7,428 bases of DNA from Actinomycetes bacterium (GTDB taxonomy: Bacteria; Actinomycetota; Actinomycetes; Actinomycetales; Cellulomonadaceae). A program made the position numbers and the translations under genes. How positions within the stretch are numbered: the stretch's first letter is position 1; each line of letters opens with the position of its first letter. The stretch covers positions 1-7,428 of the forward strand of contig JAFABT010000180.1 of NCBI GenBank assembly GCA_023425905.1, read 5' to 3'. Shown here piece after piece: positions 1 through 5,294 of the stretch. The notes beneath the pieces are model-generated. The model ran no database searches, was not told where the DNA came from, and worked only from the letters and a program-made list of their open reading frames with translations.

Positions 1-406
1 CATTCGTGCAGCCGGGTAGCTTGCTTTTTAACGTGTCCGTGCACCAGCCGATGCCGTTGTGCTCCCAGCCCTCCTGCGCCATGCAGGCGACGATCTTGAG
101 CTCGGCGTCGGCCGAGCGCAGCTCGAGCGCCGCCGGGCCGTCGTAGTCCTCGAAGGTCGCGGCGAGCAGCTGTGTGATCGGGCCCGACAGGATCCCGGGC
201 TCTGTGGTGCCGGGCTCCGAGCCTGTGCCCCCGGCGACCGTCGCGCTCGGCGACGCGCCTGCCGCCGGGGCCGCTCCCGCTGACCCGCGCGCGGACGGGT
301 CTGCTGTGCTCGTGCTCGTGCACGCGGTCGTGAGGAGGAGCGCTGCCGCGACGAAGGCGGCGGAGCGCGCGACCTGGCGGGGCCGGGGGCGTGCTGGGGC
401 GTGCAT
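1..406 (-). CDS. Lipoprotein of the tandem four-Cys family, copy 5 (partial, C-terminus outside window)
   Basis: Function unknown; predicted to be a secreted lipoprotein anchored on the outer face of the cytoplasmic membrane. The ATG at 404-406 has an AGGAG ribosome site at 412-416. The first 135 residues are visible. They hold an Arg-rich n-region, a hydrophobic core and a loose lipobox LTTAC (lipid Cys29), then a long Thr/Ser/Ala/Gly/Pro linker (about 30-72). SGPITQL (74-80) matches the GP(V/I)xxL element of the other copies, and VACMAQEGWE (106-115) matches their ACMxxKGWEY motif. After GWE the sequence differs: no YTP follows, and two extra cysteines (Cys122, Cys133) occur that the other copies lack here. 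Codons in this stretch are poorer in GC (TTA, AAA and CTA close together). It starts 23 bases after the previous copy's stop, so it is probably co-transcribed. Whether the rest of the gene follows the family cannot be seen; it could be a diverged copy or a recombined/disrupted one. Confidence 0.82.
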   Translation of the reverse strand, partial: MHAPARPRPRQVARSAAFVAAALLLTTACTSTSTADPSARGSAGAAPAAGASPSATVAGGTGSEPGTTEPGILSGPITQLLAATFEDYDGPAALELRSADAELKIVACMAQEGWEHNGIGWCTDTLKSKLPGCTN

Positions 407-429
407 GAGTGCTCCTGGTCGCGGGGTGG

Positions 430-1446
430 TCATGAGAGCTCGGCTGCGAGGGACTCGGCGTCGGCGAGGTAGGCCTCGACCCTGCTGCGGTTCGCGGCGT
501 AGAAGTCGGTCTCCGCCTTGATGAGCGCTGCGGTCGCGATCGCGTTGTACCGCACCTTGCCCTCGCAGTCGAGGTCGGCGAGCGCCGTGGCGATCTCGCG
601 CTTCTTGAGCGCGTCGAGCTCGGGCGACGACACGGCGCCGCCCGGGGCGCCACCCTCGAGGTCGTCCATCGCCTGTTGGATCGGCGCGGAGACGGTCGCG
701 GGGTCGGTGGCCTCGGGGTGGCCCGCGTCGGCCATGCAGGCGGCCCATGCGTCGACGGCGCGGAGGACCTCGGGTGCTGTGCGGGCGGCGACGCGGGCGG
801 CCTCGAGCTCGACGAAGAGGTCGGCGTGTGAGGCGTCGAGCTTCTCGACGGCGCTGCTCACGCTGACCGCCTGCGCGGCACCCTCGCAGCCGGCCGTCTC
901 AGGGTCGTAGAGCGGGACCTCGTCGTCCGCCGTGAGGTTTTCCCTCTCCGACTGGTCACCGACGAGGTCGACGGTGTAGGCCGCGCGCTCGGCTGCGCTC
1001 AGGGAGGCGACATAGTCCTTGTTGGGGTCGGGGCGTCTCGACGGCACCGGCGCGAAGACGTCGCCGGCGTCGGGAGACGACGTGATGCCGTAGCCGTAGG
1101 TCGCCGCGAAGTCGCGGTCACTGAGACCGCCGCGGATGTCCGTGATCGTGAGCGTCTGCGCGCCCGCGCCCAGATCGGGGGTGTACTCCCATCCCTTGGC
1201 GGCCATGCAGGTGGCGATCGACTCCTGGACGCGGACCGTCTCCGCGTCATGCACGTCCTGGGAGCCGAGCCTCTCGATCGCTGCGTCGAGGCGGCGGGCG
1301 AGCTCGCTCGTGTCCGGCGCAGGGTCGTCGCTGACGGCGTCCGGGGCGGGCGGCGTGCACGCGCCGACGGTGAGGGCGAGGCCGAGCGCGGAGAGCACGC
1401 CGGCGGTGCGGCGCGCCCTCCGCGCGTGGCGGGTCGGACTGGTCAC
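430..1446 (-). CDS. Lipoprotein of the tandem four-Cys family, copy 4 (338 aa)
   Basis: Unassigned secreted lipoprotein. I chose the GTG at 1444-1446: it puts a basic n-region (ARRARR) before a hydrophobic core and a good lipobox VGAC (lipid Cys30), and a weak GAGG lies five bases upstream. The GTG overlaps the TGA of the preceding gene as GTGA, which suggests translational coupling. Family elements in the mature part are TCMAAKGWEYTP (79-90), GGLSDRDF (106-113), YGYG (117-120), PDPNKDY (139-145), an acidic DDE (174-176), GCEG (186-189), AWAACMADAG (233-242), a KREIATALAD segment (282-291) with DCEG, and FYAANR (315-320) near the C-terminus. The four mature cysteines (80, 187, 237, 294) could form two disulfides. 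Unlike three other copies it lacks the GP(V/I)xxL element after the linker. No catalytic motif or transmembrane segment beyond the signal peptide is visible. The family assignment comes only from comparison inside this window. Confidence 0.9.
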   Translation of the reverse strand: MTSPTRHARRARRTAGVLSALGLALTVGACTPPAPDAVSDDPAPDTSELARRLDAAIERLGSQDVHDAETVRVQESIATCMAAKGWEYTPDLGAGAQTLTITDIRGGLSDRDFAATYGYGITSSPDAGDVFAPVPSRRPDPNKDYVASLSAAERAAYTVDLVGDQSERENLTADDEVPLYDPETAGCEGAAQAVSVSSAVEKLDASHADLFVELEAARVAARTAPEVLRAVDAWAACMADAGHPEATDPATVSAPIQQAMDDLEGGAPGGAVSSPELDALKKREIATALADLDCEGKVRYNAIATAALIKAETDFYAANRSRVEAYLADAESLAAELS

Positions 1447-2462
1447 TTCGCCTCGGCCGACGGCATGAGGGCGCGTGCCGCCTCGGCGAAGGCGTCGACC
1501 GCCTCGCGGTTCGCCTCGTAGAACGCGACCTCGGCGTCGTGCTGAGCCTTCGTGACGGCCTCGTCGTACTTCGAGGACGCCCGGCACTTCTGGTCCGCGA
1601 CGGCGAGCGTGATCTCCTCCTGCTTGAGCGCCTCGAGAGCGGCCGGGTCGGGTCCCTTCTCGCCTGCCTCCTCGTAGATCGTGTTGCTCTTCTCCCAGAG
1701 GTCGGTCTGGACGGTCTCGGGGTCGGTCGCCTTGGGTGCGCCGGCCTCTGCCATGCACGAGGCCCAGGCCGACTTCGCCTCGACGACGGCCGGGGCCGTC
1801 GACGCGCTCGTGAAGGCCGTCTCCATCTTCGTGAACAGGTCCTTGTACTGCGGGTCCTGGTAGAGCTTCATGAGCGCATCGGTCGCGGCGCCTGACTCCT
1901 GGGAGGCCTTGCCGTAGCAGCCCGCCTTCGACGGGTCGTACTCGGGGATCTCATCGTCCTCGCCGAGGTCCTCGAACTGGCTCTGGTCGCCGTAGAGGTC
2001 CTTGTTGTAGGCCTCGCTCTCCTTCTCCCCGAGCGTCTCGAGGTACGCCATGTTCGGGTCGGGGGGTCCGCTGGGCTCGATCGTCGTGCTCTCGGGCTGG
2101 CTTGCGATGCCGTAGCCGTACTGCTTGGCGTACTCCTCCTCGGACAGCCCTCCGCGCATGTCCTCCTCGTTGTAGACCATGCTGCCGGAGGACGTGCGGG
2201 GCGTGTACTCCCAGCCCTTCTCACGCATGCAGGCCGCGACGGCCTCTTCGGTCTTCTTCTCCTGGGCCGCCATCGCCTCCTTGTTGTTGAGCGAGGCGAA
2301 CACGTCGTTGAAGAGCGAGGAGATGGGCCCGCTCGCAGACGGCTCGGGGTCGGGGCCGTCCTTGCCGGACCCGCTGCAGGCGGTGAGGGCGAGAGCGAGG
2401 CTCGCGGCCGCGGCGACGGCCATCGCCGCCCTCTTGGCGCTCGAGGTGTGTGTGGTCGTCAT
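1443..2462 (-). CDS. Lipoprotein of the tandem four-Cys family, copy 3 (339 aa)
   Basis: Unassigned secreted lipoprotein and a typical member of the array. The ATG at 2460-2462 has GGGAG eight bases upstream. The signal peptide runs to lipobox LTAC (lipid Cys29) and is followed by a short Gly/Ser/Asp/Pro linker. Then come SGPISSL (44-50), a Lys/Glu-rich helix, AACMREKGWEYTP (76-88), GGLSEEEYAKQYGYG (104-118), PDPNMAYLETL (134-144), AYNKDLYGDQ (151-160), the acidic EDDE (168-171), AGCYG (180-184), AWASCMAEAG (232-241), a QEEITLAVAD segment (281-290), QKCR and FYEANR (314-319). Mature cysteines are at 78, 182, 236 and 293. The C-terminal third is alpha-helical and highly charged. Sequence patterns are closest to copies 2 and 4. 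Its stop overlaps the GTG of copy 4, and its start lies 68 bases after the stop of copy 2, with a GC-rich hairpin between. Molecular function unknown. Confidence 0.92.
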   Translation of the reverse strand: MTTTHTSSAKRAAMAVAAAASLALALTACSGSGKDGPDPEPSASGPISSLFNDVFASLNNKEAMAAQEKKTEEAVAACMREKGWEYTPRTSSGSMVYNEEDMRGGLSEEEYAKQYGYGIASQPESTTIEPSGPPDPNMAYLETLGEKESEAYNKDLYGDQSQFEDLGEDDEIPEYDPSKAGCYGKASQESGAATDALMKLYQDPQYKDLFTKMETAFTSASTAPAVVEAKSAWASCMAEAGAPKATDPETVQTDLWEKSNTIYEEAGEKGPDPAALEALKQEEITLAVADQKCRASSKYDEAVTKAQHDAEVAFYEANREAVDAFAEAARALMPSAEAK

Positions 2463-2488
2463 CGGTCGAACTCCCTGCTCGTCGGTCG

Positions 2489-2509
2489 CAGGGGCGTGTC
2501 CCGCCCCCG
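2489..2509 (-). promoter_or_regulatory. Intercistronic hairpin between lipoprotein copies 2 and 3
   Basis: Perfect 6-bp arms (2491-2496 and 2502-2507) flank a 5-base loop. On the minus-strand transcript the stem extends outward by one G-U and one C-G pair. It sits in the 68-base gap between two lipoprotein genes, about 26 bases before the downstream start. No U-tract follows, so it is not a classical terminator. An mRNA-processing, stability or partial-attenuation role is inference. Confidence 0.45.
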
Positions 2510-2530
2510 GGGTGCGTGTGAAGGATGTCA

Positions 2531-3562
2531 TTAGTTGCCCGATTCCAGCGCGGTGCGCAGCGCCTCGGCGAGGCCCTCGAGCGCGTCGCGGTGGGACTCG
2601 TAGAAGGCCTTCTCGGCGTCGAGGCCCGCCTTGGCACGCTTCTCCTCGTACGCAGCCGAGGCCCGGCACTCGTGGTCGGCGACCGCCGTGCGGATCTCCT
2701 GCTTCTTGAACTCGGCCACCGCGGACGGGTCGGGCTCGCCGTCCGCGTCGCCGTAGACCTCGCTCAGCTGGTCCTGCAGTGCGACGTAGAGCGCGTCGGG
2801 GTCAGGCGCGTCACCGATCCCCGCGTCGGCCATGCACGAGGCCCAGTCCGCCGTCGCCTCAAGGACGGCTGGAGACTGGTCCGCGTCCTTCCAGATGCGC
2901 TCGAGGGACGCGAGCAGGTCGGCGTGCTGCGGGTCGTCGTAGACGGCCTCCATCGCGGCGAAGGCGTCCCCGACCTCCGCGTCTGCCTTCCCGGTGCAGC
3001 TGGCTGCGGCCGGGTCGTCGGTGGCCTCGTCGTCCTCGCTCGCCACCTCGTCCTCGGACGTGTAGCCCCACAGGTCCTTCTCGTAGGCCGCCTTCTCGGT
3101 CTCACTGAGCGTCGCGACGAAGACGTCGTTGGGGTGCGGTGCCGCGGAGGGCTCGGAGCTCGACGCGTCGGGCCCGTCGAGCATGCCGTAGCCGTACTGC
3201 TCGGCGTACTCCTTGCCCTGGGGGCCGGTGGGAGCCTCCGCCTGGCTCGCCGGCTGGGCCTGGGGGAGTATGCGCGGCGTGTACTCCCAGCCCTTGTCCA
3301 CCATGCACGCCGCGACGAGCGCCTCACGCCGCTCCTGCCGCGCCGTCTCCGCAGCGTCCGTCGAGGCGGCGTAGACGCCGTCGAAGAGCGCCGTGACGGG
3401 TCCCACCGCCGTGTCGGTGGTCGACCCGTCGGCCTTGGCGCTCGCGGGCGTGCTCGGCGCCGGGTCGGCCTCGTCGGCGGGGCCCGTGCATGCGGCGAGC
3501 AGGAGGGCGCACGCCGCGACGACGGCGGCTCTTCGCGTTGACGAGGTGGTGCTGGCGAACAT
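2531..3562 (-). CDS. Lipoprotein of the tandem four-Cys family, copy 2 (343 aa)
   Basis: Unassigned secreted lipoprotein. The ATG at 3560-3562 has a strong GGGAGG seven bases upstream, the best ribosome site in the array. The signal peptide ends in lipobox LAAC (lipid Cys25); an extra Cys18 lies inside the hydrophobic core. A roughly 28-residue Asp/Ala/Pro/Ser/Thr linker follows, then VGPVTALF (53-60), AACMVDKGWEYTP (84-96), KEYAEQYGYG (117-126), HPNDVFVATLS (143-153), AYEKDLWG (159-166), acidic EDDE (176-179), SCTGKA (188-193), DWASCMADAG (239-248), KKQEIRTAVAD (286-296), ECR and FYESHR (320-325). Mature cysteines are at 86, 189, 243 and 299. The gene ends in TAA, whereas the other complete genes in the window end in TGA. 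The 208-base gap upstream carries two inverted repeats and a short AT-rich patch, so this copy may have its own promoter or be attenuated separately. Function unknown. Confidence 0.92.
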   Translation of the reverse strand: MFASTTSSTRRAAVVAACALLLAACTGPADEADPAPSTPASAKADGSTTDTAVGPVTALFDGVYAASTDAAETARQERREALVAACMVDKGWEYTPRILPQAQPASQAEAPTGPQGKEYAEQYGYGMLDGPDASSSEPSAAPHPNDVFVATLSETEKAAYEKDLWGYTSEDEVASEDDEATDDPAAASCTGKADAEVGDAFAAMEAVYDDPQHADLLASLERIWKDADQSPAVLEATADWASCMADAGIGDAPDPDALYVALQDQLSEVYGDADGEPDPSAVAEFKKQEIRTAVADHECRASAAYEEKRAKAGLDAEKAFYESHRDALEGLAEALRTALESGN

Positions 3563-3634
3563 GGTCGAGCCTCCCGGGACAACGGGGTGGGTGAGTGGCG
3601 TGCTGCTCATCGTTGCCGAACGCGAGGCCGGTCG

Positions 3635-3668
3635 GACCCGATTGGGGCGACTTTGTCCCCATCGGGTC
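3635..3668. promoter_or_regulatory. Imperfect inverted repeat upstream of lipoprotein copy 2 (operator or leader hairpin)
   Basis: Arms gacccgat (3635-3642) and atcgggtc (3661-3668) are perfect complements. After one unpaired t (3643), gggg (3644-3647) pairs with cccc (3657-3660), leaving a 9-base loop. The dyad starts just downstream, in the minus direction, of the AT-rich patch gataaat (3669-3675), which on the minus strand reads ATTTATC and could hold a weak -10 element. It lies about 73 bases before the ATG. Either a repressor site or a 5' leader hairpin would fit; the sequence does not decide between them. Confidence 0.5.
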
Positions 3669-3705
3669 GATAAATGGGCCGGGGGTCGCATGCGCCGGCT
3701 CGCGA

Positions 3706-3725
3706 CGTCCTCCCTGAGGAGGACG
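3706..3725 (-). terminator. Hairpin after lipoprotein copy 1, terminator-like but without U-tract
   Basis: A perfect 8-bp stem (3706-3713 with 3718-3725) closes a 4-base loop, 45 bases past the stop of copy 1 on the minus strand. No run of T follows on that strand. It may be a weak or U-less terminator, or an mRNA 3'-end barrier. It separates copy 1 from copy 2 together with the inverted repeat at 3635-3668. Confidence 0.45.
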
Positions 3726-3770
3726 CGCCGGACGCTCGGACTCCGGAGGTCGACGGACCTGGCGCCGTCC

Positions 3771-4757
3771 TCACTTCTCGCGCACCTCGGCGACGGCCGC
3801 GACATAGGCCTCGAGGACGTCGCGGTGCTGGGCGTAGAAGAGGGTCTCCGCTGCGACGGTCGCGGAGGCGAGCGCGGCGGCGTAGCCGACCTCGTCCCGG
3901 CAGGTGACGTCGGCGACGGCGACGGCGACCTCCCGCGCGCGGAACTCCTCGAGCCGGGCGGCGGACGGGGCGCCGCCGGCGGCCTGCGCCATCATCGTCC
4001 CGTACTCGGTGTTGAGCTCGTCGTGCATCGACTCGGGTCCTGAGGTCACGGCGTGCCCCTTGCCCGCCATGCACGACGACCATGCGTCGCGTGCCGCGAC
4101 CACCGTCGGGTCCGCGAGCGTCGCGCGGTCGAGCTCCTCGGCGAGCCGGAGCACCTCGGCGAAGCGCGGGTCGTCGTCGAGGGCCAACACGCCCGTCTCG
4201 GCGTCTGCGGCGCGGGCCTGGCCCGTGCAGCTCGCCTCGAAGGCCGCTTGGCGGTCCGCGTCGTCCTCCTCTGCCGTCCCGTCGCTCGGGCCGGCCCCGA
4301 AGAGGTCGACGAGGTAGAGCGTCGACTCCTCCTCGGAGAGCGAGCCGAGGTAGACCTCGTTCGCTGACGTCGCGTCCGCGGGGAGGGCGCCCGCGCTGTT
4401 CGAGGGCGCGCTCGCGAGGCCGTAGCCGTACTGCCGGGCGAACTCCAGCTCGCTCAGCCCGCCGAGGTCGGGGGTGCTGTCGCCAGACGCATAGCCGCTC
4501 GTGTCCGGGGTGTACGTCCAGCCGCGCGATGCCATGCAGGCGGCGACGGCCTCCTCGCGTCTCAACGCGAAGGACTGGAGGTAGCGCTCGTCCTCCATGT
4601 AGCCGAGCGCTTCGTCGAGCAGCGCCGTGACCGGACCGGTCGGCTGAGCCGAGGGCTGGTCCGAGGTGGTCGTCGAGGTGCTGCAGCCGGGGAGCCCGAG
4701 CGCGGTCACGACGAGGAACGCAGCCGCACCGTGGTGGAGCGCGCGGATCGTTGTCAT
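3771..4757 (-). CDS. Lipoprotein of the tandem four-Cys family, copy 1 (328 aa, first of the array in transcription order)
   Basis: Unassigned secreted lipoprotein and the shortest complete copy. I chose the ATG at 4755-4757 because it directly precedes the signal peptide. A longer in-frame ATG 17 codons upstream would put a hydrophilic stretch before it. The ribosome site is weak (GGGA). The lipobox is LPGC (lipid Cys25), followed by a Ser/Thr/Gln linker and GPVTALL (41-47). AACMASRGWTYTP (72-84) has R and T where other copies have K and E. GGLSELEFARQYGYG (99-113), SEEES (141-145), acidic EEDDAD (163-168), SCTG (176-179), AWSSCMAGKG (225-234), REVAVAVAD (275-283), TCR and FYAQHR (307-312) complete the pattern. 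Mature cysteines are at 74, 177, 229 and 286. The 149 bases upstream hold three inverted repeats, so this is where control of the whole array is most likely to sit. No named family or function is recognised. Confidence 0.9.
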   Translation of the reverse strand: MTTIRALHHGAAAFLVVTALGLPGCSTSTTTSDQPSAQPTGPVTALLDEALGYMEDERYLQSFALRREEAVAACMASRGWTYTPDTSGYASGDSTPDLGGLSELEFARQYGYGLASAPSNSAGALPADATSANEVYLGSLSEEESTLYLVDLFGAGPSDGTAEEDDADRQAAFEASCTGQARAADAETGVLALDDDPRFAEVLRLAEELDRATLADPTVVAARDAWSSCMAGKGHAVTSGPESMHDELNTEYGTMMAQAAGGAPSAARLEEFRAREVAVAVADVTCRDEVGYAAALASATVAAETLFYAQHRDVLEAYVAAVAEVREK

Positions 4758-4782
4758 GGTCAGTCCCGAGGTGTCGTGTGTG

Positions 4783-4808
4783 GTGGGGCCGCCGAGGAAC
4801 GGCCCCAC
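4783..4808 (-). promoter_or_regulatory. 9-bp perfect hairpin just upstream of the lipoprotein array
   Basis: gtggggccg (4783-4791) and cggccccac (4800-4808) are exact reverse complements separated by 8 bases. The hairpin lies 25 bases before the ATG of the first array gene, close to its ribosome-binding region. It would form a very stable stem in the 5' leader. A role in translational control or leader stability is inferred from position only. Confidence 0.5.
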
Positions 4809-4819
4809 TGACGATCCTG

Positions 4820-4850
4820 CCGGGGACCGAGAACGGAAACATCGGCCCGG
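4820..4850 (-). promoter_or_regulatory. Second leader hairpin upstream of the lipoprotein array
   Basis: On the minus strand, CCGGG pairs with CCCGG, then after a two-base bulge CCGA pairs with TCGG, leaving an 11-base T-rich loop (GTTTCCGTT in the centre). It lies between the 9-bp hairpin (4783-4808) and the dyad at 4856-4875. A structured leader is possible. In DNA this size some dyads occur by chance in GC-rich sequence, so confidence is modest. Confidence 0.35.
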
Positions 4851-4855
4851 CGTCG

Positions 4856-4875
4856 GACAACGTTTTGCCGTTGTC
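4856..4875. promoter_or_regulatory. 20-bp dyad GACAACG-6-CGTTGTC, candidate operator
   Basis: gacaacg (4856-4862) and cgttgtc (4869-4875) are perfect inverted repeats with a 6-base spacer. Its lower GC content than the surroundings makes it stand out and argues against chance GC pairing. It lies between the small membrane gene (stop at 4907) and the first lipoprotein gene, about 100 bases from the latter's start. No U-tract follows on either strand, so a repressor-type operator is more likely than a terminator. No convincing -35/-10 pair is visible around it. Confidence 0.45.
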
Positions 4876-4906
4876 GTCCTGCGGGTGTGCGTCCGCGCGT
4901 GGTCGG

Positions 4907-5089
4907 TCAGCCGGAGAGCGCGGTGAGCGCCGCCGCCGCGACGCCGCAGACGAGCAGCAGCCCGATGCCGCGAAGTGCGAGCCCGAGCGGAGAGCTGTTC
5001 GCCCAGCCGGTGAGTGCGGCGGGCGACCGCTGCGCGCGCGCCGCGCCCACGTGCCGGAGGTCGTCGTCGAAGGAGGTCACGAGGGCCAT
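4907..5089 (-). CDS. Small single-helix membrane protein (60 aa, hypothetical)
   Basis: This is a short reading frame of plausible composition from the ATG at 5087-5089 to a TGA. The N-terminal 35 residues are polar, with an acidic DDD (8-10) and several Arg. Residues 36-57, roughly LGLALRGIGLLLVCGVAAAA, form one hydrophobic segment, and only a few residues follow it. This would give a tail-anchored or single-pass inner-membrane protein. The ribosome site is weak, and a GTG three codons upstream is an alternative start. The frame stays open further upstream, but that extension is Arg-rich frame-shadow sequence and unlikely to be coding. I do not recognise the family. It lies between the end of the mrp gene (205 bases away, across a tandem repeat) and the lipoprotein array (149 bases away), and could belong to either unit or stand alone. 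Confidence 0.55.
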   Translation of the reverse strand: MALVTSFDDDLRHVGAARAQRSPAALTGWANSSPLGLALRGIGLLLVCGVAAAALTALSG

Positions 5090-5181
5090 CCTGCCCACGA
5101 CGGCGCGGCAGCGGATCGACCCCAGGGGGGACAACCTTTCCGCCCCAGGTACACCAAGCCGACGACGAACCCGACCCCGCC

Positions 5182-5265
5182 GCCGAGAACGCGGGTCCCG
5201 CCGCCGAGAACGCGGGTCCCGTCGCCGAGGGCGCGGGAACAGCCGCCGAGAACGCGGGGCCCGCA
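5182..5265. repeat. Four tandem copies of a 21-bp repeat
   Basis: The units start at 5182, 5203, 5224 and 5245, each beginning gccgag. Units 1 and 2 differ at one base, unit 4 differs from unit 1 at two and unit 3 at five. Each unit contains ccgc...gcgg, able to form a small hairpin. The period is a multiple of three. On the plus strand one frame reads a heptapeptide repeat (AENAGPA-like) ending in TGA at 5269-5271, but no credible start is seen for it. The array lies just beyond the stop of the mrp gene and may be a non-coding minisatellite. Confidence 0.8.
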
Positions 5266-5268
5266 GCC

Positions 5269-5290
5269 TGAGTGCGCCCTGAGTGCGCCC
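5269..5290. repeat. 11-bp direct duplication (tgagtgcgccc twice)
   Basis: tgagtgcgccc occurs at 5269-5279 and again at 5280-5290 with no gap. It follows the 21-bp repeat array immediately and ends four bases before the mrp stop codon on the other strand. It looks like replication slippage in the same unstable spacer. Confidence 0.7.
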
Positions 5291-5294
5291 GGCG

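Noticed and set aside
2525..3541. Long plus-strand open frame antisense to lipoprotein copy 2
   Set aside because: It is a shadow of the minus-strand gene: Val/Arg/Leu/Gly-rich composition with no domain, typical of the opposite strand of GC-rich coding DNA. The minus frame has a signal peptide and paralogues.
3607..4860. Minus-strand 417-codon frame overlapping lipoprotein copy 1
   Set aside because: It is Arg/Gly-rich shadow sequence in another frame. The real gene in this interval has the lipobox, the cysteines and the family motifs.
3576..5136. GGACAAC seen near three gene starts (3577-3583, 4855-4861, 5129-5135), as a possible shared regulatory motif
   Set aside because: The first copy lies beside the ribosome site, at 15-21 bases from the ATG, while the others are at unrelated distances. 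A 7-base match in three places does not support a regulon motif.
5182..5265. CRISPR array
   Set aside because: The 21-bp units are contiguous with no unique spacers and only four copies, so this is a simple tandem repeat.
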